Shown here: positions 16,671 through 25,258 of the stretch, piece after piece
Numbering within the stretch: position 1 is the first letter of the stretch
Layout of the letters: each line of letters starts with the position of its first letter
Source: Paeniglutamicibacter sulfureus
GTDB lineage: Bacteria > Actinomycetota > Actinomycetes > Actinomycetales > Micrococcaceae
Direction of reading: 5' to 3'
Assembly (NCBI RefSeq): GCF_039535115.1
Contig: NZ_BAAAWO010000001.1
Coordinates: 2,790,001 to 2,854,000, forward strand
DNA: 64,000 nt
The notes under the pieces: generated by a model
What the model saw: only the letters and a program-made list of their open reading frames with translations
The model's database searches: none
What the model was told of the DNA's origin: nothing
Position numbers and translations under genes: made by a program

Positions 16671-18146
16671 ATGACAAATACGACCCTGGATGGCATCCAC
16701 CGGCAGGCTTATATCGACGGACAATTCACCGACGCAAGCGATGCCGCCACCTTTGAGACACTCAACCCTGCAACCGGCAAGGCCATCGCCAACATCTCAG
16801 CCTGCGGTCCGGCCGACGTGGACCGTGCCGTCGCTTCCGCCCGCACGGCTTTTGAATCAGGTGCCTGGAGCACGGCAGACCCCAACGTCCGGAAGAATAC
16901 CCTGCTCCGCTTCGCGGCTCTGATCGAAAAAAACGTGGCGGAATTGGCGGAATTGGAAACACTGGATGCAGGCAAACCGATCACTGATTGCCGGGACTTC
17001 GATCTCCCAGACGTGATCAATACGTTGCGTTGGTACGCGGAAGCCATCGACAAGGTTTTCGGCAAAACCTCACCCACGGGGTCGGGGCACGTCGGAATGA
17101 TCGTCCGCGAACCAATCGGCGTTGTCGGGGCAGTACTGCCGTGGAATTTTCCGGCCGCCATGCTGATGTGGAAACTGGCGCCGGCGCTGGCGGCTGGCAA
17201 CTCCGTAGTGGTCAAGCCGCCGGAACTGGCATCGCTCACTACGCTTCGCATCGCTGAGCTTGCCACCCAAGCGGGATTGCCGGACGGCGTCTTCAACGTC
17301 ATACCGGGACTCGGCCATGTGGCAGGCAAGGCACTGGGCCTCCACCACGACGTCGACATGATCACTTTCACCGGGTCAACGGAAATTGGCCGCGAATTTC
17401 TTCGCTACTCCGCCAACAGCAACCTGAAGAACATCGTGCTCGAATGCGGAGGAAAAAACCCGCAAATCATCACCGCCGACAACGGCGACCGCCTCGACCA
17501 GATAGCTGCTGACCTGGCCGATTCGGCGTTCTGGAATGCAGGCCAGAACTGTTCAGCGGGGTCACGGATCCTGGTGCACGAATCCCTCAAGGTCCCCTTT
17601 GTCGCTGCCCTGGCCCGCGAAGCCTCGGCGCGCAAAGTCGGTGACCCGACGCTGGACGCCACAGTCATCGGGGCGATGATCGAGGAGGACGCCATGGATC
17701 GTGTCTTGGGATTTATCGATCAAGCCAAGACCGCCGGCGCCCGAATCGTCACGGGCGGGAAACGCGTCCTTGAAGAAACCGGTGGCTGGTTCATAGGACC
17801 CACGGTCTTGGACGACGTCACCGCCGATATGTCCGTCGCCCGCGAGGAGATCTTTGGCCCGGTCGTCGCCGTTCTTGGTTTCACCGATTTGGATGAAGCG
17901 CTTCGTCTGGCCAACGACACAGAGTACGGTCTGGCGGCCACGGTCTGGAGCAGAGACATCGACACCGCACTGCGACTGGCGCGAGGAGTGCGGGCCGGAA
18001 CGGTTGCCGTGAATGGCTACAGCGAGGGTGACATCACGACGCCCTTCGGAGGGTACAAGACCTCTGGTTTCGGTGGGAGAGACAACGGATTGGAAGCGTT
18101 CGAACAGTACACACAGATCAAAACCATCTGGATCACCCTGCACTAA
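16671..18146 (+). CDS. Aldehyde dehydrogenase, PuuC/betaine-aldehyde-like
   Basis: NAD(P)-dependent aldehyde dehydrogenase of 491 residues. VLPWNFPAAM holds the catalytic-site asparagine, LECGGKNPQI the general-base glutamate, and GQNCSAGSR the nucleophile Cys294. FGGYKTSGFGGRDNGLEAFEQYTQIKTIW is the usual C-terminal signature. The ATG at 16671 follows AGGACCAGGAAA. Similarity is closest in pattern to gamma-glutamyl-aminobutyraldehyde and related amine-pathway dehydrogenases. The decayed permease on the opposite strand fits an amine-use locus. The substrate is inference. Confidence 0.9.
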   Translation: MTNTTLDGIHRQAYIDGQFTDASDAATFETLNPATGKAIANISACGPADVDRAVASARTAFESGAWSTADPNVRKNTLLRFAALIEKNVAELAELETLDAGKPITDCRDFDLPDVINTLRWYAEAIDKVFGKTSPTGSGHVGMIVREPIGVVGAVLPWNFPAAMLMWKLAPALAAGNSVVVKPPELASLTTLRIAELATQAGLPDGVFNVIPGLGHVAGKALGLHHDVDMITFTGSTEIGREFLRYSANSNLKNIVLECGGKNPQIITADNGDRLDQIAADLADSAFWNAGQNCSAGSRILVHESLKVPFVAALAREASARKVGDPTLDATVIGAMIEEDAMDRVLGFIDQAKTAGARIVTGGKRVLEETGGWFIGPTVLDDVTADMSVAREEIFGPVVAVLGFTDLDEALRLANDTEYGLAATVWSRDIDTALRLARGVRAGTVAVNGYSEGDITTPFGGYKTSGFGGRDNGLEAFEQYTQIKTIWITLH

Positions 18147-18283
18147 CGCGGCCAACCAGCGCGCAAGGCCTCCAGCTGATAAGGGCCACGCCACATTGGC
18201 AATCCGCGGCTGGCCACGTCCACAGTCACAGCCTGCGTCATCTGTGGCACCGCACGGCATTCTCCCGCCGCTATGCTGGGGTC

Positions 18284-19534
18284 ATGCTTCCCGAGATACC
18301 TGATCCCGTAGTAGTCGCGGCGAAAAAGTCGGTCACGCGACTCGTCATGGCGTTCCTGGCCGTGCAGGCCGCCGTAGTCGGCGCCTTGGTCCTCTACGAT
18401 GCCTTCAAGCACCGGCAAAGGACGAAGCGCCCGAATTTCCCACAGCCCGGGGTATTCGAAGGACGCGTCGCGGATTCGGAGGTGACCATCTACACCTACG
18501 GCGAAGACCTCTACGCCGATATGCTGGCCGCCATCCGGGGCGCCAAGACCCGGGTTTTCCTGGAGACGTTCATCTGGAAGTCCGACGACACCGGGAGGCG
18601 GTTTAAGGAGGCGCTGGCCGAAGCCGCCGAGCGCGGCGTGGAGGTCTTCGTCGTCTACGACGGATTCGCCAACCTCGTTGTTCCGCAATCTTTTTACCGG
18701 TTCCACCCGAAAATCCACGTCTACCGCTTCCCGGTCCTGCGCCCGTCCAGGTTGTTCACCCCGCTGCGCAGCACCGGGCTGGACCACCGCAAGCTATTGG
18801 TCGTGGACGACGAGACCGGCTTCGTGGGCGGATACAACATCGGGGACCTGTACGCCACCGAATGGCGCGACACCCATGTGCGGATCACTGGTCCCTCCGT
18901 GTGGGACCTGCGCCAGGCCTTTGTGGGCGTCTGGAATACCGTGTGCGCAGAGCCGGAGATCCCGCACCACCCCCCGCAGTCGTGGGACCCACATATCCGG
19001 ACGGTGAACAACATCCCGGCCCACCTGGTGTACCCGATCCGGGGCATCTACTTGGAAGCGATCAACCGCGCGCAGAGCCACGTTTACATCACCACGGCCT
19101 ACTTCATCCCGGACAAGCAAATCCTGCGCGCCCTGATCGCTGCCAGCAAGAGGGGCGTCGACGTCAGGCTTATCCAGCCGGAAGACTCAAACCACGTCCT
19201 TGCGGACTGGCTCTCCCGGGGGTTCTACACATCCTTGCTACGCGAAGGAGTGACCGTCCTGCTCTACCGCAACGCGATGATCCACGCCAAGACCGCCACC
19301 ATCGACGGCCACTGGTCCACGATCGGCACCGCCAACATCGACCGGCTGAGCCTGACCGGGAACTACGAAACGAACTTGGAGATCCACGACCGGGCATTCG
19401 CAGCCGACATGGAAAAGATCTTCGAAATCGACAGCACAAACTGCAGGGAACTGACACTGACTGAGTGGAAGGAACGGAACTTCGCCGCGCCGATCAGCGA
19501 AACCATCCTCATCCCGCTGCGCCCGTTCCTCTGA
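18284..19534 (+). CDS. Phospholipase D-family protein, cardiolipin synthase type
   Basis: Membrane-anchored PLD-superfamily enzyme of 416 residues, probably transferring a phosphatidyl group to phosphatidylglycerol. One N-terminal membrane helix (residues 20-40) is followed by two catalytic HKD motifs: DHRKLLVVDDETGFVGG and IHAKTATIDGHWSTIGTANID. LETFIWKSDDTGRRF and TAYFIPDKQILRAL match the lead-in strands of each half. The ATG at 18284 has only a weak GGGG site. It is monocistronic. Actinobacteria usually make cardiolipin with a CDP-alcohol transferase, so this PLD form may be an additional route or act on other lipids. Confidence 0.85.
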   Translation: MLPEIPDPVVVAAKKSVTRLVMAFLAVQAAVVGALVLYDAFKHRQRTKRPNFPQPGVFEGRVADSEVTIYTYGEDLYADMLAAIRGAKTRVFLETFIWKSDDTGRRFKEALAEAAERGVEVFVVYDGFANLVVPQSFYRFHPKIHVYRFPVLRPSRLFTPLRSTGLDHRKLLVVDDETGFVGGYNIGDLYATEWRDTHVRITGPSVWDLRQAFVGVWNTVCAEPEIPHHPPQSWDPHIRTVNNIPAHLVYPIRGIYLEAINRAQSHVYITTAYFIPDKQILRALIAASKRGVDVRLIQPEDSNHVLADWLSRGFYTSLLREGVTVLLYRNAMIHAKTATIDGHWSTIGTANIDRLSLTGNYETNLEIHDRAFAADMEKIFEIDSTNCRELTLTEWKERNFAAPISETILIPLRPFL

Positions 19535-19758
19535 TCATCGGCCCAGACCCACGCGAAACTGAAGACGCTGTTCCGCCGAGTCTCCTCGCCGATCTCTGGA
19601 TACTAGGGGAAAAACGCGGTTGAGTGCCGCTGCCCTGCGGACTTGAGCGGCAGTTGAGCTTCGTTTCCAGGAAGAGACTTCCGAAACCTTGAGTTCGGAT
19701 ACGTTAGCTGATGTTCTGGTGCATAACCGAAATTCCGACAAGAAATCAGGAGATTCGA

Positions 19759-20247
19759 ATGCAGCCTGACCGATTAGATCCGGAAAATTTTTCTACAGCT
19801 CACATGCTGGCTGCCCGGTTTGGCAGTCTTATCGGACCATCCAACGAGTTCTATCGTCCAGGCATAATTCGCCAGTTGCTCGATGACCGGGCGGCCCTCG
19901 TGCGCAAACCGTCAGGGGATGTTGAAAAGACCGAGCATCCGCGTGCGGCTCTTGAGGCTGTCGCTGCATTTCTGTGGTCCTCTGCCCTGCGCAGCATGGA
20001 TGCTTCCTCAATAATGGGAATAGTCTGCAATGGGTTTCGAGAGTCAGGGATCGACGCCGTTGAAGTGCTTCCCTATCTAGATGGGTATGTGCGCGTCGTT
20101 GATGAGCAAAGCGAACACCAAAGCACGTATGTCCGCGCAGCGGAATTGGCACTGATTGAAGCAGTTCAGATTGCCGCGTTGACCGTTATGGAATATGACG
20201 AGGTTTTCCAAGATCGTCTGTCTCCCGGGGATTCTCGCGAAATCTAG
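19759..20247 (+). CDS. Hypothetical protein, 162 residues
   Basis: I do not recognise this protein. It is soluble, rather acidic and mainly helical, with no signal peptide, membrane segment or cysteine motif. Codon use is less GC-biased than its neighbours. The ATG at 19759 is supported by CAGGAG 6 nt upstream; an earlier in-frame ATG at 19711 is not. It is followed by almost 500 bp without a gene and a large palindrome. Lower GC and absence of linked genes suggest acquisition by transfer. Confidence 0.6.
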   Translation: MQPDRLDPENFSTAHMLAARFGSLIGPSNEFYRPGIIRQLLDDRAALVRKPSGDVEKTEHPRAALEAVAAFLWSSALRSMDASSIMGIVCNGFRESGIDAVEVLPYLDGYVRVVDEQSEHQSTYVRAAELALIEAVQIAALTVMEYDEVFQDRLSPGDSREI

Positions 20248-20741
20248 AACAGTCGATTCGAGCCATTGGTCAGCGACCGAATCCTTCGAGTTCCTTCGCA
20301 ATGCGTGGGATTACCGGAACCAGAAGCTGCATAATGTCGCCTTGGAAACAACCTCTCGAGTTCCCAGTCGCCGGCCTCTACACCTTGTGAACCCTAGATG
20401 GACCGGTATCGGTCAATCTAGGGAAACTAGCGCGAACGCCAAGATCGATCCGCCAGCCGGGTATTGCCCGTCCCCGTACGAAAGGAGTTTCCCGTTGGCC
20501 TTGGTCAATCTCTCTCGAGCACTGTTTCGGGTCCGGCTGGGAAGTGACGATGGCGGAACATCATGAATCGGGTAGCGCGGATGCCTACCGATCTGTGATC
20601 AGGCCTCGATAGGGGCTGTCCCCCCGTCGCGACTGCAATCTGTCGTCCGAGCACGGGGATACGCCGTTCGTACGGGTCCGAACCAGCACGCGAAGTCCCT
20701 CTCACATGAAATCGATTCCTGCATGCGGGTATGGACTTCGG
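20248..20741. other. Gene-poor stretch with large palindrome
   Basis: No convincing gene on either strand. The plus strand stays open to 20566 in one frame but lacks a ribosome site and coding character. The 32-bp palindrome at 20392-20423 is the only notable structure. Confidence 0.5.
20392..20423. repeat. 32-bp near-perfect palindrome
   Basis: The 14-bp arms CCCTAGATGGACCG and CGGTCAATCTAGGG differ at one pair and are separated by GTAT. No T-tract follows on either strand, so it is not a typical terminator. It may be an operator, a recombination site or an RNA hairpin. Confidence 0.6.
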
Positions 20742-21269
20742 CTACTCGGACCGGGTGCTAGAGGGAATGTCCCCAACCGAGGTACCGCGCTTAAGGCGAA
20801 TGGGACCACGAACGTTGTCAGCTTCCACCGGGATACCCTTCTGGGTTGCAACGATCTCGCCGTGGCAAGCCATCTCGGACGCGACACGACGGACATCGCT
20901 CATGTGGTCTCGCCAAGCATCCCCCTTACCACTCACGATTCGGGCGACTTCGCTCGGGCAAATCGACGAGTCTATGCGCTTGCGCAGAAGTGCTCGGATG
21001 GTCGCAGAAATTCTTTCATCGAAGGCCTGGGGCTCGGGCGCCTCCCACCAAGGTTGGCCGCGCTCACCCAGCGCGATCTTTGCATCATTGACTCGTGCCC
21101 GAGCCTCGCTCTCATGGGCCTTGACGGCTCGTCGGGCGGCCATAAGTTCCTCGACGAGTTCCTGACGAAGTTTCGGAGGGATGGAGGGATCGCTCGCTCT
21201 CCACTTTCTCCCATTGATGATGAGGTGGTGTCCGTCCGGGGTGGTGTCCGGTGTTTTGTCGTTTGTCAC
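20742..21269 (-). CDS. DUF3253 domain protein
   Basis: Protein of 175 residues. The N-terminal part (HHLIINGRKWRASDPSIP then LVEELMAARRAV) is a conserved pre-domain in actinobacterial relatives. The C-terminal part (ISATIRALLRKR, CPSEVARIV, DVRRVASEMACHGEI, TQKGIPVEA, GPIRL) matches DUF3253, a small winged-helix-like domain of unknown role. The GTG at 21269 has GGGAG at suitable spacing. No partner gene is apparent. Confidence 0.8.
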   Translation of the reverse strand: MTNDKTPDTTPDGHHLIINGRKWRASDPSIPPKLRQELVEELMAARRAVKAHESEARARVNDAKIALGERGQPWWEAPEPQAFDERISATIRALLRKRIDSSICPSEVARIVSGKGDAWRDHMSDVRRVASEMACHGEIVATQKGIPVEADNVRGPIRLKRGTSVGDIPSSTRSE

Positions 21270-21489
21270 GATCGGGCTCCCCCCTGCTGGCTCAGGTGTC
21301 TTCGTCTTGGCGTCCTCAACTCATCGAGAGTGTCTCCATGATACTGACGTTGTCCCGGGCCTGGCGCTCAAAAACCAACGAGCCAAAATGGCGCTTTGCG
21401 CATTCGTTTGACTCCTTGCTTTCCGAATGCCTAACCGAAGTACGACCACCGGTCCGGTGTGCCGGGATCCGCGTGCCGGGCCTCCGCTT

Positions 21490-21795
21490 TCAGCTGGATG
21501 GCCCCGCGATCTTCCGAAGTTCCCGCACGTGTGCGTCGAAGGCGGACCTCCCCGCCCCGGTGAGGGACAACCAAGTGATCTGGCGAGCGTCGCTGCGATC
21601 CGAGGATGCTGCTTTGCCAGAAGAGACGTAGCCTGCCGAGGCGAGGATCTTCACGTGTTTGGAAAGCGTGGCGTCAGCGATCTCCAGCGCATCTCGCAGC
21701 ACTGCGAAGTCGAGACGGTCGACCCGACGCAGGAGTCCGCAGATGCGCAACCGCACGGGGGCGTGGATGACGTCATCGAACCTAGCCTCGTTCAC
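21490..21795 (-). CDS. Winged-helix regulator (HTH_34/ArsR-like), module A
   Basis: Small DNA-binding protein of 101 residues. FDDVIHAPVRLRICGLL, then FAVLRDALEIADATLSKHVKILASAGYV, is a winged helix of the HTH_34 group. The GTG at 21795 overlaps the last codons of the upstream membrane-protein gene by 14 bp and has GGAG upstream, so the two are translationally linked. It resembles the regulator at 48909. Two near-identical palindromes in the operon promoter are its likely sites, making the module self-repressing. Confidence 0.8.
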   Translation of the reverse strand: MNEARFDDVIHAPVRLRICGLLRRVDRLDFAVLRDALEIADATLSKHVKILASAGYVSSGKAASSDRSDARQITWLSLTGAGRSAFDAHVRELRKIAGPSS

Positions 21796-22255
21796 GTGCC
21801 AACAACTCCACCGCCGACCGATAGGCGACACCGGCCAACCACGTTGTCGTTGCAAACGCGGCCAAGCTAGCCAATGCGACCGGCCACCGCAGACCGAACG
21901 AGACGAAGCCGAGTGAGACGCTGAAGAGCGCAAGACAGCTGGCAACGATCCCGCCCAGAGCCCAGCTGGCATGCGCGCCCATAGTGCGAAAGCCAACACC
22001 GGTCTCGCGCCTGATTAGGTGTGCCACCACAAGTGCCCCGACGAGAGCCAGCCAGCTGCTGGAGGGCGGGTCATAGTTCTCACCGGGGTTGGTGGTCGCA
22101 GCCGTTGAGACCCACCACGCGCCTACGGCTCCGAAAGCGGCCAAGAGTACCCACGGTGTCTGAAGGCTCGCTGCGAGGCGCTTACGGTCGAACGCCAGCG
22201 TGTCCAGGGCATTTGCCGCCTCTTCTGGCGACGAACCCCTTAAGTTACTTTCCAT
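21782..22255 (-). CDS. Four-helix membrane protein, module A
   Basis: Membrane protein of 157 residues with about four predicted helices (PWVLLAAFGAVGAWWV; WLALVGALVVAHL; two near the C-terminus) after a 40-residue soluble lead (SPEEAANALDTLAFDRKRL). I do not recognise a transport or enzyme motif. It is first in a two-gene operon with a winged-helix regulator. I placed the start at ATG 22255 because a promoter with ideal spacing ends 7 nt before it. GTG 22276 would lie inside that promoter. A similar pairing at 48250-49193 suggests a conserved membrane-protein/regulator unit. Confidence 0.75.
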   Translation of the reverse strand: MESNLRGSSPEEAANALDTLAFDRKRLAASLQTPWVLLAAFGAVGAWWVSTAATTNPGENYDPPSSSWLALVGALVVAHLIRRETGVGFRTMGAHASWALGGIVASCLALFSVSLGFVSFGLRWPVALASLAAFATTTWLAGVAYRSAVELLARERG

Positions 22256-22264
22256 AGTGGAAAG
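22248..22264. promoter_or_regulatory. Operator A1
   Basis: CTTTCCA-tag-TGGAAAG is a perfect inverted repeat over the -10 region and start codon of the module A operon. With the next site it defines ACTTNCCA-N3-TGGNAAG. Confidence 0.65.
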
Positions 22265-22291
22265 AGTAATGGTCACTTGCCACTATGGCAA
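22263..22291 (-). promoter_or_regulatory. Predicted leaderless promoter of module A
   Basis: TTGCCA (22291-22286) and TACTCT (22268-22263) are separated by 17 bp on the minus strand. ATG 22255 follows 7 nt later. Both operators overlap it. Confidence 0.5.
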
Positions 22292-22294
22292 GTG
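22274..22294. promoter_or_regulatory. Operator A2
   Basis: CACTTGCCA-cta-TGGCAAGTG is a perfect inverted repeat with 9-bp arms over the -35 element. Its centre is 28 bp from that of operator A1. Confidence 0.68.
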
Positions 22295-22390
22295 AATCTG
22301 GCGGTGATGGAAAATTTGCGCGCAGTTGCTCCCGTAGGATCAGCCTTCCGTGCAGTCGACTTCGACAATTAGACGGCATGTGCCGTGGAG

Positions 22391-22606
22391 TCATCGATCC
22401 GACCTGCGGTCCGCCGGATTCATTTTCGGCTTTTTCGCGCGAGTTTTGCGATACTGCACTCTGGCAAGCGCAACCCATACGAGCGCCATCACCGTGAAAA
22501 TGACCCCGGCCCCGAATTCATCAGTGGCAAGCTGCCATACCCCGTACTCCAGAAAATACAGGGCAACGACGAGAGCCCAGAGGTAGCTGTTGGATGCCTT
22601 AAGCAT
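22391..22606 (-). CDS. Small membrane protein, 71 residues
   Basis: Two hydrophobic segments (YLWALVVALYFLEYGVWQLA and VIFTVMALVWVALARV) are followed by a basic tail (QYRKTRAKKPK), which would face the cytoplasm. The ATG at 22606 has GGAG 9 nt upstream. No family is recognised. It lies between module A and the thioesterase, all on the minus strand but with gaps over 100 bp. Confidence 0.6.
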   Translation of the reverse strand: MLKASNSYLWALVVALYFLEYGVWQLATDEFGAGVIFTVMALVWVALARVQYRKTRAKKPKMNPADRRSDR

Positions 22607-22753
22607 GGGTCAATTCTCCACCGGGTACCGCCGAACGAAAATGCTTGCGATCGGAATCCGAGGGCGTGGAGAGGATATCGCCCAAGCGTCTTCACCGAAC
22701 CCGAGATCTTCTGGCGCAAGAGATCCGCTACGGTAAACCTTCGGTGCGGAAAA

Positions 22754-23200
22754 TCAGGTCCGGGCCTGGATCAGCGAACTCTCAAGCCAGCCGCGCTCCG
22801 GCTTGCTCAGCGCTCGCGATGACACCCCGTCCTCGGCTAGTGGAACCATCACCGTGGTCCCGTCAAACACCGGCTGGCCGTCCATATAACCGGAGTGGCG
22901 CACAGTGAAAGACTTGGTGCCGATGCGCACCACCCCGACCCGAATGCGGATCTCCGGCCGATAGAGAACCGGGCGGAGGTAGTCCACCTGCAGCGAGGCC
23001 ACGACCAAACCGAATTCGAACCGCCCGGTGTGCGCATCGGGTCGTGACCAACGCAGCCTTGCCTCTTCCATGAGTGTCACAATTCGCGCGTTGTTGACGT
23101 GCCCCAGCGCGTCCATGTCCGACCAGCGCAATTGCAAGGAGAGTTCGAAGGGCCCATCTGTCACCCGGCCTGCATTTTCGCGTGAGATTTCTTCATTCAT
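22754..23200 (-). CDS. Acyl-CoA thioesterase, 4HBT hot-dog fold
   Basis: Predicted acyl-CoA hydrolase of 148 residues. RWSDMDALGHVNNARI is the 4-hydroxybenzoyl-CoA thioesterase-type signature with the catalytic Asp. The hot-dog strands follow (VVASLQVDYLRPV, IRVGVVRIGTKSFTVRHSGYMDG). Length fits single-domain members. Substrate chain length cannot be read. It is probably a housekeeping enzyme, not tied to a pathway here. Confidence 0.85.
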   Translation of the reverse strand: MNEEISRENAGRVTDGPFELSLQLRWSDMDALGHVNNARIVTLMEEARLRWSRPDAHTGRFEFGLVVASLQVDYLRPVLYRPEIRIRVGVVRIGTKSFTVRHSGYMDGQPVFDGTTVMVPLAEDGVSSRALSKPERGWLESSLIQART

Positions 23201-23291
23201 CCCATCATTGCACCAGAGCCGCGTGGAAAGTCCGCTGTTGTTTACGGCACCGGGGGGCCCGGTGTTTCCGACGCATCGCTAGGATGGGTGG

Positions 23292-23747
23292 ATGCGCCTA
23301 TGGAGCCTGCACCCCCAATACCTGGACACCAAGGGCCTGCTCGCCTGCTGGCGGGAGACCCTGTTGGCGCAGAAGGTGTTGGACGGAAAGACCACGGGCT
23401 ACCGGAACCACCCGCAATTACAGCGTTTCCGGGCCACGGAAGATCCACTCGCCGCGGTCGGAAACTACCTCGAGGGCATCGCCCTGGAGGCAGATGCGCG
23501 CGGCTACAACTTCAACCGGGCGTTGGTTTTGCGCCCGCCTGCCCGCGGCCCGATCCGCCTGCTGACGGTCACCGCCGGTCAGGTCGGCTACGAGCGCGAG
23601 CACCTGCTGGGCAAGCTGGCGGTGCGCGATCCGGATCGCCAGGCCCTGTTGGCAGCGGCTGACCCGCCCCGGCTGCACCCCGCCTTCGGGGCCGTCCCCG
23701 GGGACATCGAGTCCTGGGAACGGCCCGAAGCCGGACGCCGGAGCTAG
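23292..23747 (+). CDS. Pyrimidine dimer DNA glycosylase/endonuclease V-like protein
   Basis: Protein of 151 residues beginning MRLWSLHPQYLDTKGLLACWRE, the hallmark of the Pyr_excise family related to T4 endonuclease V. It is followed by LLAQKVL, TGYRNHPQLQRF and EADARGYNFNRAL. Known members act at UV dimers, but many bacterial members are untested. The gene ends in CTAG shared with the stop codon of the opposing ectD gene. Confidence 0.8.
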   Translation: MRLWSLHPQYLDTKGLLACWRETLLAQKVLDGKTTGYRNHPQLQRFRATEDPLAAVGNYLEGIALEADARGYNFNRALVLRPPARGPIRLLTVTAGQVGYEREHLLGKLAVRDPDRQALLAAADPPRLHPAFGAVPGDIESWERPEAGRRS

Positions 23748-24643
23748 CCGGCCGGGGTGAAGTCCCGGACCCCGATGTAGTCCGGGCGCGGCTGGTCCGC
23801 GCCGAACGGTTCGACCAACGTGTTTTCGACGCTGTTGAACACGATGAAGATGTTCGAGCGCGGGTACGGGCTCACGTTGCCGTTCGAGGCGTGCATGCAG
23901 TTCGAATCGAACATCACTGCCCCGCCGGCCTTGCCCTCGAGCACGTCAATCCCGTATTCATCGGCGAACCGGGTCAGCGTCTCCTTGTCAGGGGTTCCTG
24001 CTCCCTGCATGATGAGGGACTTCTTGTAGTTGTCCTCCGGCGTTTCGCCACCGCAGGAAATGAACTTCTTGTGCGAGCCGGGCATGATCATCAACGGCCC
24101 GTTGAACGTGTAGTTGTCGGTCAGCGAGATCGAGATGCTCACCGCCCGCGGGTCCGGCATGCCGTCCTCGGCGTGCCAGGTCTCGAAGTCCGAGTGCCAG
24201 GAGAATTCCTTGCCCTCGAAGCCCGGCTTGAAGTTCACCCGGGACTGGTGGATATAGACCTCCGAGCCCAGGATCTGCCGGGCCCGGCCCACCACGCGGG
24301 GGTCGTTGGCGATCTTCTTGAAGACCTCGCTGGTCCGATGCACGTCGAAGATCGAGCGCACCTCCTGGGACTTCGCCTCGATGATGGTCCGCTCGTCGGC
24401 CCTCACCGACGGGTCTTCCGACATCCGGCGCAGCTCCACCCGGAGAACCTCCAACTCCTCGGGGTCCACCAGCTGGTCGATGGCCAGATAGCCCTTGGAC
24501 TCGAAACCCTGCAGGGTCTGCGCGTCAATGGGTCCATCGGCCGCGGTTCCCCAGGCCACCGGGCCCGGGCGATCAAGCACCATGTAGTTGCTGCCTGTTC
24601 GTGTTGGATACGCATCGTGGTGGCGACGCAATGTCTCCGTCAT
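23744..24643 (-). CDS. ectD: Ectoine hydroxylase
   Basis: Fe(II)/2-oxoglutarate-dependent dioxygenase of 299 residues that converts ectoine to 5-hydroxyectoine. The iron ligands are His150 and Asp152 (FSWHSDFETWHAEDG) and His251 (MHASNG); the first segment is the EctD signature. The 2-oxoglutarate side includes RSNIFIVFNS. The ATG at 24643 has GGAGGA 6 nt upstream. It is last in the ect run, 144 bp after ectC with four hairpins between, so its dose may be set separately. Its TAG shares two bases with the stop of the convergent gene. Confidence 0.96.
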   Translation of the reverse strand: MTETLRRHHDAYPTRTGSNYMVLDRPGPVAWGTAADGPIDAQTLQGFESKGYLAIDQLVDPEELEVLRVELRRMSEDPSVRADERTIIEAKSQEVRSIFDVHRTSEVFKKIANDPRVVGRARQILGSEVYIHQSRVNFKPGFEGKEFSWHSDFETWHAEDGMPDPRAVSISISLTDNYTFNGPLMIMPGSHKKFISCGGETPEDNYKKSLIMQGAGTPDKETLTRFADEYGIDVLEGKAGGAVMFDSNCMHASNGNVSPYPRSNIFIVFNSVENTLVEPFGADQPRPDYIGVRDFTPAG

Positions 24644-24669
24644 GTCCGTTCCTCCTCGGTTTTTTAACT

Positions 24670-24779
24670 TGTCTGCGCCGTACCGCGCAGACACGGATGT
24701 GCCGGACCCTTCGGGGCCGGCACATCGCACTGCCCTGCCCCGTGGGGCAGGCAAGTCCACGGGGGGCGAATGGCCCCCC
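24670..24779 (-). other. Four consecutive RNA hairpins between ectC and ectD
   Basis: In mRNA order: GGGGGGC/GGCCCCCC-type stem at 24761-24779; CCTGCCCC/GGGGCAGG at 24734-24751; GATGTGCCGG/CCGGCACATC with an inner CCC/GGG stem at 24696-24726; and TGTCTGCGC/GCGCAGACA at 24670-24693. None is followed by a clear T-tract, apart from A-rich sequence before the ectD ribosome site. Attenuation, processing or 3'-end protection of ectABC are all possible. Confidence 0.75.
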
Positions 24780-24787
24780 GATGCGGG

Positions 24788-25192
24788 TCAGGAAGCCGAA
24801 ACCGCCTCTTCGACGATCAGCGGGTAGACGCCGTTCTCGTCGTGGATCTCGCGGCCCGTCACCGGCGGGTTGAACACGCAGGCCATGCGCAGCTCGGTGG
24901 TGGCGCGCACGGTGTGCTTCTCATTGCCGTTGAGCAGGTACATGGTGCCGTCGCCCAACTGGTGCACCTCACCGGTCTCCTCGTTGGTCAGCGTCCCCTC
25001 GCCCTGCACGCAGTACACGGCCTCGATGTGGTTGGCATAGTGGAACGTCGAGGTGGTCCCGGCGTAGATCACGGTGTCGTGGAAGGAGAAGCCGACGCCC
25101 TCCCCCGCAAGCACCATGCGGCGGCTGCGCCAGGTCTCCGACTTGACGTCGCGGTCGGTGTCGTTCAGGTCGTTCAGGTTGGTAACCAGCAT
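24788..25192 (-). CDS. ectC: L-ectoine synthase
   Basis: Cupin-fold enzyme of 134 residues that cyclises N-gamma-acetyl-diaminobutyrate to ectoine. It starts MLVTNLNDL and contains [46 protein letters not shown] sequence with the metal-binding Glu and His residues, then [24 protein letters not shown] precedes the ATG at 25192. It follows ectB by 66 bp and precedes the hairpin array and ectD. Confidence 0.96.
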   Translation of the reverse strand: MLVTNLNDLNDTDRDVKSETWRSRRMVLAGEGVGFSFHDTVIYAGTTSTFHYANHIEAVYCVQGEGTLTNEETGEVHQLGDGTMYLLNGNEKHTVRATTELRMACVFNPPVTGREIHDENGVYPLIVEEAVSAS

Positions 25193-25258
25193 GTGTCCTC
25201 CAAGGGGATCGATAGTGTACTCGGCGGCCGTTGCCGGCCATGGAAGTCGGGGGGGTGA

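Noticed and set aside
20195..20566. Open plus-strand frame after the orphan gene
   Set aside because: It starts inside the preceding gene, lacks a ribosome site and has no protein-like composition past the palindrome.
24670..24779. Hairpin array considered as a CRISPR or REP array
   Set aside because: The four stems differ in sequence and spacing; there are no repeated units or spacers.
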